Part shown: piece by piece, positions 16,140-23,824 of the stretch | How positions within the stretch are numbered: the stretch's first letter is position 1 | How the letters are laid out: every line of letters begins with the position of its first letter | The notes under the pieces: model-generated | Told to the model about the DNA's origin: nothing | Seen by the model: the letters and a program-made list of their open reading frames with translations, nothing else | Databases searched by the model: none | From: Sandaracinus amylolyticus | Lineage (GTDB): Bacteria; Myxococcota_A; Polyangia; Polyangiales; Sandaracinaceae | NCBI RefSeq assembly: GCF_021631985.1 | Contig: NZ_CP070225.1 | Span: forward strand, 4,588,001 to 4,652,000 | Direction of reading: 5' to 3' | DNA length: 64,000 bases | Program-made: the position numbers and the translations under genes

Positions 16140-17741
16140 GTGACGGATGCGCCATCGACATTTCGGTGGAGCGGTGCCACAACTCTCGACGTGCCCGACT
16201 CCACGCTCGATCTCACCCGCGATCTCGCCGACCTCGCGACCCTCGCCACGAGCGACGAAGCGGACCTCGACGACATGCTTCGTCGCGGGCTCGACTGGCT
16301 CGCGAAGCTCGCGCCCTACGACCTCGCGTGCGTGTTCCAGCTCGAGGGCGATCAGCTCGTGGTGCGCGCGATGCGCGGCCCGCTGGCGCGCGCCGAGGTG
16401 CGCTCGCATCGCCTCGACCTCGACGCGTTCCCGACGATCCGCGAGGCGCTGGAGACGCGACGTGCCCGCGCGTACACCGAGGACGATCACGCGCACGGCG
16501 ACGGCGATCCCTTCGACGGAGTGATCGATCTGCCCGCGGGCCACGCGTGCATGGTCGTGCCGCTCGCCGCGGGCGAGCGCGCGTTCGGCGTGCTCTCGCT
16601 CGATCGCCGCGAGTGCGTGACGTATCCGCAGGCCGTCGTCGATCTCGTCGAGATCTACGGGCGCATCCTGGCCCTCGCGATCCGCAGCGCGGAGCAGAGC
16701 GCGTCGCTCGCGCGGCTCGGCGCGCAGAGCCGCGAGCACGCGCGCCTGCTCGAGGAGCGCATCGAGGGCGGCGAGGAGGGCGGCGTGCTCGAGACGAGCG
16801 CGAGCCCGGCGGTGCGCGAGCTCGCGCGCAAGGCGCGGCAGGTCGCGGCGACGACGACGCCGGTGCTGATCCTCGGCGAGACCGGCACCGGCAAGGAGCG
16901 GCTCGCGCACGCGATCCATCGATGGAGCGCGCGGCGCGATCGGCCCTTCGTCGTGGTGAACTGCGCGGCGATCCCCGAGGGCCTGCTGGAGAGCGAGCTC
17001 TTCGGGCACGACCGCGGCGCGTTCACCGGCGCGACGCGGGAGCGCAGCGGACGCTTCCGCACGGCGAACGGCGGGACGCTGTTCCTCGACGAGATCGGCG
17101 AGCTGCCGCTCGAGCTGCAGGCGAAGCTGCTGCGCGTGCTGCAGACCGGCGAGCTGCAGTCGGTGGGCAGCGATCGGACGATCAAGGTCGACGTGCGCAT
17201 CGTCGCGGCGACGCACGTGGACCTCGCGCGCGCGGTGGAGGAAGGACGCTTCCGCGAGGACCTCTACTACCGGCTCGACGTGTTCCCGCTGCGTCTTCCC
17301 GCGCTGCGCGAGCGGCTCGAGGATCTGCCCGCGCTGTGCGAGCACCTGCTCGCAGACCAGCGCGCGCGCACGGGACGTCGCGGCGTGCACGCGACGCGCG
17401 AGGCCATCGAGGCGCTCGCGCGACATCGCTGGCCGGGCAACATCCGCGAGCTCGCGAACGTGCTCGAGCGCGCGGCGATCCTCAGCGCGAGCGGGGCGCT
17501 CGGTCCGGTCGATCTCGGGATGAGCGAGCGCGCGCCGGTGAGCACGAAGAAGGCGCGCGGCGGCGACGGAGAGCTGGTGTCGCTCGCGGAGAACGAGCGA
17601 CGGCACATCGCGGCGGTGCTGCGCGCGACCGAGGGGCGCATCTACGGCGAGCGTGGCGCGGCGAAGATCCTCGGCGTGCCTCCGAGCACGCTGCAGTCGC
17701 GCATGAAGAAGCTCGGACTGGACCCGGCGGGCGCGCGGTAG
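16140..17741 (+). CDS. Sigma-54-dependent transcriptional activator with GAF domain (NorR/FhlA-like)
   Basis: A 533-residue enhancer-binding protein. Residues about 30-185 are a GAF-like sensor domain ([41 protein letters not shown]). The AAA+ domain follows at about 215-440, with Walker A GETGTGKE, the sigma-54 contact loop GAFTGA, Walker [13 protein letters not shown] and the arginine finger region. A FIS-type helix-turn-helix closes the protein ([20 protein letters not shown]). There is no receiver domain, so the signal is probably a small molecule or redox change sensed by GAF. The GTG start at 16140 lies 128 bp from ahpC, divergently, and the gene is the likely activator of ahpC-ahpD. 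Confidence 0.93.
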   Translation: MTDAPSTFRWSGATTLDVPDSTLDLTRDLADLATLATSDEADLDDMLRRGLDWLAKLAPYDLACVFQLEGDQLVVRAMRGPLARAEVRSHRLDLDAFPTIREALETRRARAYTEDDHAHGDGDPFDGVIDLPAGHACMVVPLAAGERAFGVLSLDRRECVTYPQAVVDLVEIYGRILALAIRSAEQSASLARLGAQSREHARLLEERIEGGEEGGVLETSASPAVRELARKARQVAATTTPVLILGETGTGKERLAHAIHRWSARRDRPFVVVNCAAIPEGLLESELFGHDRGAFTGATRERSGRFRTANGGTLFLDEIGELPLELQAKLLRVLQTGELQSVGSDRTIKVDVRIVAATHVDLARAVEEGRFREDLYYRLDVFPLRLPALRERLEDLPALCEHLLADQRARTGRRGVHATREAIEALARHRWPGNIRELANVLERAAILSASGALGPVDLGMSERAPVSTKKARGGDGELVSLAENERRHIAAVLRATEGRIYGERGAAKILGVPPSTLQSRMKKLGLDPAGAR

Positions 17742-17758
17742 CTGCTACAACGGCGCGG

Positions 17759-18031
17759 ATGAGCTTCGGAAAGAACCCTCACGTCGCGAAGGCAGAGGCG
17801 GCCGTGCAGAAGGCGGAGGCCGCGCGGGACGGCGATGCGCGCAAGCGCGCGTACCTCGAGGCCGCGCATCTCTGGGAGCGCGCCGCGGAGCGCGAGAAAC
17901 CGGGCAAGAAGCGCGACGAGTACCTCGCGAACGCGGAGCGCGATCGCGGTCTCGCAGAAGGCGACGAGCGCGACGAGGCCGAGATCGAGACGGCGAAGGT
18001 GATCCCGTTCCGACCGCGAAAGAGCGAGTAG
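17759..18031 (+). CDS. Small charged helical protein, unknown
   Basis: A 90-residue protein rich in Ala, Lys, Glu and Arg with no hydrophobic segment. It reads as two or three long charged helices (VAKAEAAVQKAEAARDGDAR, AYLEAAHLWERAAEREKPGK) and ends in VIPFRPRKSE. The helix pattern is vaguely like a TPR/MIT helix pair, but no family is recognised. It starts 17 bp after the sigma-54 activator stop without a clear ribosome-binding site, so it may be a read-through partner of that gene. Confidence 0.6.
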   Translation: MSFGKNPHVAKAEAAVQKAEAARDGDARKRAYLEAAHLWERAAEREKPGKKRDEYLANAERDRGLAEGDERDEAEIETAKVIPFRPRKSE

Positions 18032-18038
18032 CGCGCGA

Positions 18039-18551
18039 TCAGCCGCGCGCGCTACACGGCACCGGAAGGAGCCAGATCGCGCGGCCGTTCGCGCCCTCGA
18101 GCGCGCGCTCGAAGGGGCATCGGGCGTGCGCGAACGGGCACGCGAAGTCCGCGGGGATCACGCCGGTGCGCGCGACCTCGCGGGCCGTCGCGTGGGCCCG
18201 ACAGATGTGGAAGGTCCGGTGCACGAGGAAGAAATCCACGTCCTCGTGCGAGTTGATGTACTCGGTGAGATCGCGGGTCCACATCGCGTTCTCGCGGTGC
18301 GTCTCGGGATCGACGAAGTACGCGCGCAGCTGGATCGGCAGCTCGTGCCACTCGGTCCTGCCGCGCTCGTCGACGGTCGCGTAGTACGCGGTGTCGTCGG
18401 AGCGCGCGTCCCAGAGACGCGCGAACTCGTCGCGCGCGTCGTCGTCGAGCTCGGCCCACCAGGCCTCGACGGTCTCGCGCTGCGGCGCGCTGAGCGTCGC
18501 GGTGACTCCCTCGGGCAGCGATCGCGTGCGCACGGCGCGATGGTAGCTCAA
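18039..18551 (-). CDS. Hypothetical protein with C-terminal cysteine cluster
   Basis: A 170-residue soluble protein of no recognised family. The N-terminal half is acidic (AWWAELDDDARDEFARLWDA) and the C-terminal half carries FHICRAHATA and CPFAHARCPFERAL, where three cysteines and three histidines could bind a metal. The TTG at 18551 overlaps the stop of the upstream gene (TTGA); a GTG at 18533 is the alternative start and neither has a strong ribosome-binding site. It probably forms a unit with the 351-residue gene before it. Confidence 0.6.
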   Translation of the reverse strand: MSYHRAVRTRSLPEGVTATLSAPQRETVEAWWAELDDDARDEFARLWDARSDDTAYYATVDERGRTEWHELPIQLRAYFVDPETHRENAMWTRDLTEYINSHEDVDFFLVHRTFHICRAHATAREVARTGVIPADFACPFAHARCPFERALEGANGRAIWLLPVPCSARG

Positions 18552-19603
18552 CGCGACGTGGGCACGACCAGCGCGACCTGGTCAGCCGGTGCGTGGCGGA
18601 GCAGCACGTCGGCGATCGCCTCGCGCGGGAGCGCGAGCGCGAGCAGGTGATCGCGCACCTCGGAGAGCAGCATCGCGCGCCCGAGCAGCGACGCGACCAT
18701 CCGATCGACGCTCCATCCGTGCGCACCGAGGAGGCTCAGCGCGGCACTGGATCGCACGCCGTTCTCGAGCAGCGCGCGCAGCACGTCGTCGTCGCCGTAG
18801 CCCGCCTCGTGCAGCGTGCGCGCGATCTCGGGCGTCGGCGTGGGCGGGTCGCGCTCGACGAGATGGAGCGCGACGGCGCTCGCGCCGAGGCCGTGACGGC
18901 GCAGGAGCGGCGCCCACGCCGTGACGTGCGTGCGCGCGCTCGCGAAGGGGATCCCGTCGCGCACGGGACGCGATCCCTGCGCGCACAGCCGCGCGTAGAC
19001 GTCGATCAACGCGAGCTCCGTGTCCTGCTCCCGCGATATGGCAAGAGCGTCGACGAGCCGCGATGCATCCGGTCCGACGTCCTCGAGAGCGCGCAGCACT
19101 TGGCTCGGCTCCCAGCGGACGTGCACGCCACTCGGGGCACGGTCGCCGAGCGCGAGCAGGAGCTTCGCCGAGTCGAGCGCGGTTCGCCGCCGGAACGCTG
19201 CTTCGACGAGGCGCACCCTCTCGCTGTCGATGATCGCATCGTCCGTGACGAGACGTGCGAGCTCCGCCGTCGGCGCGTCGCGCTCGATCGCGGCCCACGC
19301 GGCGCGCACCGCGCGGTGTCGCGCGACGTGACGGGCGACATCGGTGCCGCAGAACCTCGTGGTCCGGTCGAGCACACGCTGCGCGCGCTCGATCGAGCCG
19401 CAGTGCTCGACGAGCGCGACCACGCCGTCAGGGACGTCCCACTCCTCGTCGTCGAGGAAGATCCATCCGCTCGCGTCGCGCTCGAACGGGATCGCTTCGA
19501 ACGCCGATTCCAGCGCGAAACCGGCCTCCTCGGCACGCGCGAAGTAGCGCTCGAGCGGCTCGTCCGCCTGGAGCGTCGCGATGAGCAGACGTTCGAGCTG
19601 CAT
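18548..19603 (-). CDS. Hypothetical 351-residue helical protein
   Basis: No known family. The N-terminus (about residues 1-75) is acidic and may be a small mixed domain; the rest is built of helical segments rich in Ala, Leu and Arg, with spacing suggestive of an alpha-solenoid (for example RTLHEAGYGDDDVLRALLEN and ALSLLGAHGWSVDRMVASLL). There is no signal peptide or membrane segment. The ATG at 19603 is separated by only 40 bp from a divergent small gene. It is followed with a 4-bp overlap by the cysteine-cluster gene. Confidence 0.7.
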   Translation of the reverse strand: MQLERLLIATLQADEPLERYFARAEEAGFALESAFEAIPFERDASGWIFLDDEEWDVPDGVVALVEHCGSIERAQRVLDRTTRFCGTDVARHVARHRAVRAAWAAIERDAPTAELARLVTDDAIIDSERVRLVEAAFRRRTALDSAKLLLALGDRAPSGVHVRWEPSQVLRALEDVGPDASRLVDALAISREQDTELALIDVYARLCAQGSRPVRDGIPFASARTHVTAWAPLLRRHGLGASAVALHLVERDPPTPTPEIARTLHEAGYGDDDVLRALLENGVRSSAALSLLGAHGWSVDRMVASLLGRAMLLSEVRDHLLALALPREAIADVLLRHAPADQVALVVPTSR

Positions 19604-19643
19604 GCGACGAGCGTAGCCAGCGACCGCGTCGCATGCTCGCGTG

Positions 19644-20087
19644 ATGGACTTCCTCCCACTCCCACGCGGCGCGACGGGGCTCCGTCACGTCCGCGACGAG
19701 CCCTTGCCCTTCATCACGCTCGACGATGCGCGGCGCGCGATCGGGACGATGCTGGCCCCTTCGGGCGCGATCACGTTCGAGCCCGATCCGAAGCCGTGGA
19801 GCGTGAAGAGCTTCTACGATCTCCGCGTGCGTCAGCGGGCTTCGACGCTGCGCGTGCTCGTGCACCGCACGCATCCGTGGATCGTGTTCGCCGACGCCGG
19901 CCTGCGCTTCGTCGCGCCGCCGCGCGATGCGCTCCCGCCTTCACCATTCGTGCTCGTGCCGCTCGAGGTCCTCGGACATCCCGCGGACGCTGCCGCGCTG
20001 TCTCGGCTGGCGCGCGCCGAGATGCAGCAGGTCGCGTACTGGAAGCCGCGCACCGTGGGCGACGTCGTCTTCCAGCACTGGGACTGA
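19644..20087 (+). CDS. Hypothetical 147-residue protein
   Basis: A soluble protein with no recognised family. It reads as a mixed alpha/beta fold: PFITLDDARRAIGTMLAPS, then strand-rich KSFYDLRVRQRASTLRVLVH and HPWIVFADAGLRFVAPP, and a closing helix (AAALSRLARAEMQQVAYWKP). GTG 19641 and ATG 19644 are adjacent in-frame starts; the ATG is taken. It is convergent with the lipoprotein gene at 20090, with 2 bp between stops. Confidence 0.65.
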   Translation: MDFLPLPRGATGLRHVRDEPLPFITLDDARRAIGTMLAPSGAITFEPDPKPWSVKSFYDLRVRQRASTLRVLVHRTHPWIVFADAGLRFVAPPRDALPPSPFVLVPLEVLGHPADAAALSRLARAEMQQVAYWKPRTVGDVVFQHWD

Positions 20088-20089
20088 GA

Positions 20090-20539
20090 TCAGAGCGCGT
20101 GCAGCACGTGGTTCGCGGGGATCTCGAGCTGGGTCACCGGCTCGAGCTCACCGATGCCCGTCTGCTCGTCGACGTCGGCGCGCAGCACCTCGAGCACCTC
20201 GCCGTTGCGACGCACCACCACGATCGCGCCCTGCCCCGCCCACCAGCACCGCGCACGCAGCAGCGCGCCCTCGCTCGCCTCGTCGTTGAAGCACGCGCCG
20301 ACCTCGGTGCCGATCGCGACCGTCTGGATCGGCTCGTCCTCGCAGATCAGCACGAGGCCGATCGCGGTGCGCGGCATCTCCTCGTCGCTCGTCTGCGCGA
20401 CCTCGGGCTCCGCGAAGCGCAACGCGGCGGTGCACTCGCGCCGCGGCGCGTCCTCGGGTGTCGTGGTGCCGACGTTCGTCGCGCCGCCGCACGCGGCCAG
20501 GAGCGCGGCCACCGCGATCATCCACGCCCGCACGATCAC
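20090..20539 (-). CDS. Small lipoprotein, unknown
   Basis: A 149-residue exported protein. The signal peptide ends in a lipobox (AVAALLAACGG), so the mature protein is lipid-anchored. The body is strand-rich with three or more cysteines (RRECTAAL, LICEDEP, ACFNDEA, RCWWAGQG) that may form disulfides. The GTG at 20539 overlaps the stop of the NtrC-type regulator gene (GTGA), so it is cotranslated with the kinase/regulator pair and could be a sensed or controlled envelope component. No family recognised. Confidence 0.7.
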   Translation of the reverse strand: MIVRAWMIAVAALLAACGGATNVGTTTPEDAPRRECTAALRFAEPEVAQTSDEEMPRTAIGLVLICEDEPIQTVAIGTEVGACFNDEASEGALLRARCWWAGQGAIVVVRRNGEVLEVLRADVDEQTGIGELEPVTQLEIPANHVLHAL

Positions 20540-21942
20540 TCGTCTCCCGCCGCGATGCCGTAGCTGCGCAGCTTCCGCTGCAGCGTGCGGCGATCGATCC
20601 CGAGGCTCGTCGCGGCCTTCGTGATGTTGCCGCCCATGCGCGCGAGCGTCCGCTCGATGTGCGTGCGCTCGAGCTCGGCGAGGCTCATCTCCTCGTCGCT
20701 CGACGCCGGCGCGCTCGGCGCGACCACGCGCACGGCGGGAGTCGATGCGCGGGTCGTCGTCGCGCTCGGATGCGCGAACACGCTCGCCGCGATCATCCGG
20801 CGGACCAGCTCGCCGTCGAGCACCTCGCCGGTCGCGAAGAGCGACGCGCGGCGCAGCACGTTGAGCAGCTCGCGCACGTTGCCCGGCCACTCGTAGCTGG
20901 TGAGCGCCTTGATCGCGTCGGCCGCGAGCTGCCGCGGCGCGCCGCCGATGCGCTCGAGCAGGTGCACCGCGAGCTCGGGCACGTCCTCGACGCGCTCGCG
21001 CAGCGGAGGAAGGCGGAGCGGGAACACCTGCAGGCGGAAGTAGAGATCCTCGCGGAAGCGGCCCGCCTGGACCTCGCTCCACAGATCGCGATTCGTCGCC
21101 GCGACGATGCGCACATCGACCGGGATCTCGCGTGCCTCGCCGATGCCGCGCACCTTCCGCTCCTCGAGCGCGCGCAAGAGCTTCGCCTGCGACTCGAGCG
21201 GGAGCTCGCCGAGCTCGTCGATGAAGAGCGTGCCGCCGTTCGCCTCGCGGAAGAGCCCGAGGCGATCGCCCGTCGCGCCGGTGAACGCGCCCTTCTTGTG
21301 GCCGAAGAGCTCGCTCTCGAAGAGATCGCGCGGGACGCACGCCGCGTTGAGCGCGACGAAGCGCCCGTTCTTGCGGGGCGAGCGCAGGTGCAGGTGGCGC
21401 GCGACGACCTCCTTGCCGGTGCCGGTCTCGCCGTAGAGCGCGACGGTCTCGTCGGTCGGTCCGACCCGCGCGACGAACGAGCGCACCTCCTCCATCGCCG
21501 CGCTGGTCCCGACGAGCGGCGGCGCGAAGTCGCTCGCCGCGCTGCCCGCATCGACCGCGCCACGGCCACGGCGCGCCTCGGCGATCGCCTGATCGAGCAG
21601 CGGCTGCAGGATGTCGGCGTCGACGGGCTTCTCGAGGAACGAGAACGCGCCGAGCTTCATCGCCTGCACGGCCGCGTCGACCGAGCCGTGCCCGGTGAGC
21701 ACGACGAACTTCGTGGGCACGCGCGAGCAGCGGCGCAGCACCTCGAGCCCGTCGAGATCGTCCATCCGCAGATCGAGCAGCGCCGCATCGGGCGGATCGC
21801 CTGCCTCCAGCTTGCGCACGCCCTCGTGCCCACCGGCTGCTTCGTCGACGCGATAGCCGAGGCGACCGAGCGCCTTGCGCATCGCGAAGCGGAACGCTGC
21901 GTCGTCGTCGACGACCAGCACGCGACCGTCGCTGGTGCTCAC
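20536..21942 (-). CDS. NtrC-family sigma-54 response regulator
   Basis: A 468-residue regulator in three parts. The receiver domain (about 1-125) has the acidic pocket in VLVVDDDAAF, the phospho-acceptor Asp in ALLDLRMDDL, Thr in VVLTGHGSV and Lys in FLEKPVDA. The AAA+ domain (about 145-375) has [14 protein letters not shown] and GGTLFIDELGEL. The FIS-type helix-turn-helix is at the C-terminus (ITKAATSLGIDRRTLQRKL). It drives sigma-54 promoters when phosphorylated. The GTG start overlaps the stop of the histidine kinase gene (GTGA), so that kinase is its partner. Confidence 0.95.
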   Translation of the reverse strand: MSTSDGRVLVVDDDAAFRFAMRKALGRLGYRVDEAAGGHEGVRKLEAGDPPDAALLDLRMDDLDGLEVLRRCSRVPTKFVVLTGHGSVDAAVQAMKLGAFSFLEKPVDADILQPLLDQAIAEARRGRGAVDAGSAASDFAPPLVGTSAAMEEVRSFVARVGPTDETVALYGETGTGKEVVARHLHLRSPRKNGRFVALNAACVPRDLFESELFGHKKGAFTGATGDRLGLFREANGGTLFIDELGELPLESQAKLLRALEERKVRGIGEAREIPVDVRIVAATNRDLWSEVQAGRFREDLYFRLQVFPLRLPPLRERVEDVPELAVHLLERIGGAPRQLAADAIKALTSYEWPGNVRELLNVLRRASLFATGEVLDGELVRRMIAASVFAHPSATTTRASTPAVRVVAPSAPASSDEEMSLAELERTHIERTLARMGGNITKAATSLGIDRRTLQRKLRSYGIAAGDE

Positions 21943-23810
21943 GCCGGGACCTCCCGGGCGAGGCCCTCGCGCGGTGCGCTGCTCGCCGTGCGGATCGCGC
22001 CTGCGCGCGCGGCGGGCAGCACCACGCGCGCCCGCGTGCCTCCACCCTCGCGCGGCACCAGCTCGATGGTTCCCTGCATGGCGCGAACGAGCATGTACGA
22101 GGTGTAGAGCCCGAGTCCCGTGCCCTGTCCAGGCGGCTTCGTCGTCGCGAACGGCTCGAACAGACGCTGCCGGAATTCTTCGGAGATCCCCGGCCCGTCG
22201 TCGTCGATGACGAGCTCCACGCGACCCTCTGCCTCGTCGTAGCGCGCCGAGACGTAGACGCGCCCGTCGTCCTGCTCGCGCACCGCGTCGTACGCGTTCT
22301 GCAGCAGGTTCACGATGACCTGCACCAGTCGATCACGATCCGCGACCACACCGAGCTGATCGACGCCCTCGCCGATCTCGACCGGAGGCGCGCGACGCAT
22401 GCCCGCGAACACCAGCGCGCGGGCGCGCTCGACGACCGCGGCGAGCGGGACCTCGCCCTGCATCTCGGCGCGCACCACGTCGCCGCCGGTCAGGAGGCCC
22501 TGCGTGATGCGGCCGAGGCGGCGCGTCTCGTCCTGCACGATCGCCGCGCTCTCCGCGGCATCCGCGATCAAGCGCGAGCGCGTGTCGGCCGCGCTCTCGT
22601 GCTCGAGGTCGCGCAGCACCTTCTGCATGTCGGCGGCGAGCGTGCGGATCGTCGCGAGCGGCGTGTTGAGCTCGTGCGCGACGCCGGTGGTCACGCGACC
22701 GAGGCTCGCGAGACGCTCCGCGAGGATGAGGCCGCGCTCGTCGATCACGCTGCTGGTGCGGTCGAGGTAGAGGTTCATCGCGCGGCGCGGACCACCCTTG
22801 CGCGCGCCCGCCGTCGCGAGCGGGAACACGAGCATCTCGTACACGCGCTCGATGCCCTCGACCGTCGCGGCGAAGCGACAACGCCCGGGCTCCGACGCCG
22901 CGAGCGCGCGCCGCACCGGACACTCGCCCTCGACCTTGCCCTGACAGGGACGATGCTCGCCGGGACAGCTCCAGATCCCCCCGGCCTGCGCGTACGGCGA
23001 GAGCTCCGCCGCGCGCTTGTTGCGCCAGATCACCGTGCCGTCGCCGTCGACGACCTCGAGGCCTGCGTCGAGCTCGCTGAGCGTGTTCGAGAGCACCTCG
23101 TACTCGAGCGCCACCGCATCGCCGATGCGCGCCAGTGCGAGCTCGCGCTCGCGCAGCTCGCGCACCGCGTGCGACACGATGTACGCGACGGCGCCGAGCA
23201 CACCACCGAACGCGACGAGCTCGCTGATCAGATCCCACGGCGCGACGGGATCCCACGTCGCGATGCGCAGCGCCGAGACGTGCTCCGTCGCCCAGAGCGC
23301 CGCGCTCGCGAGGAGCGCGACGCCGGCCGCGATGAACGTCGCGCGCGCCCCGCCGAGGATGCCCACGACCGCGACGTGGAAGATGTAGTTCGCGATGAAC
23401 GGCGTGTGGACGCCGCCCGAGGCCCACAGGACCGCGGTGAGGATCGCCATGTCGACGATGGCGTGCACGATGCCCGCGCGCGGATGGTGGGTGCGGCGGA
23501 TCGCGAGGATCGTGTTGTACCCGGCCGCGACGATCGCGATGCACGCGAGCATCGGCGCGTGGAGCCCCGGGAAGAGCCCGGCCCACGAGAAGATCGCGCC
23601 GAGCGCGATGAACGTGATCGCGCCCCACCGCAGCCGGATGAGCCAGCGCACGCGCGAGTCGCGGAAGTCGTCGGGCTCGGTGGCGAAGGCACCACTGTCG
23701 GCAGCGCCCTCGGCCCCGTGGAGGAGGGCATGCCACTGCGACGCGGACGACATCGCCGGGATCTCGGGCCGTTCGGCGGAGCCGAAAAGAGGGTTCGGCG
23801 AGGACGGCAT
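21939..23810 (-). CDS. Membrane histidine kinase with cysteine-containing PAS-like domain
   Basis: A 623-residue sensor kinase. Residues about 55-230 contain five or six membrane helices. A PAS-like domain follows (about 235-345, EYEVLSNTLSELDAGLEVVD) and carries an unusual cysteine series: CPGEHRPCQGKVEGEC and one more Cys 14 residues later. The transmitter has the H box GVAHELNTPLATIRT and an ATPase domain with NLLQNAYDAV, DDDGPGIS and GTGLGLY. It phosphorylates the coupled NtrC-type regulator. The start at 23810 has GGAAGAGAG upstream but leaves only 14 bp to the divergent ClC gene; an ATG at 23753 is an alternative. Confidence 0.93.
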   Translation of the reverse strand: MPSSPNPLFGSAERPEIPAMSSASQWHALLHGAEGAADSGAFATEPDDFRDSRVRWLIRLRWGAITFIALGAIFSWAGLFPGLHAPMLACIAIVAAGYNTILAIRRTHHPRAGIVHAIVDMAILTAVLWASGGVHTPFIANYIFHVAVVGILGGARATFIAAGVALLASAALWATEHVSALRIATWDPVAPWDLISELVAFGGVLGAVAYIVSHAVRELRERELALARIGDAVALEYEVLSNTLSELDAGLEVVDGDGTVIWRNKRAAELSPYAQAGGIWSCPGEHRPCQGKVEGECPVRRALAASEPGRCRFAATVEGIERVYEMLVFPLATAGARKGGPRRAMNLYLDRTSSVIDERGLILAERLASLGRVTTGVAHELNTPLATIRTLAADMQKVLRDLEHESAADTRSRLIADAAESAAIVQDETRRLGRITQGLLTGGDVVRAEMQGEVPLAAVVERARALVFAGMRRAPPVEIGEGVDQLGVVADRDRLVQVIVNLLQNAYDAVREQDDGRVYVSARYDEAEGRVELVIDDDGPGISEEFRQRLFEPFATTKPPGQGTGLGLYTSYMLVRAMQGTIELVPREGGGTRARVVLPAARAGAIRTASSAPREGLAREVPA

Positions 23811-23824
23811 CTCTCTTCCGAATC

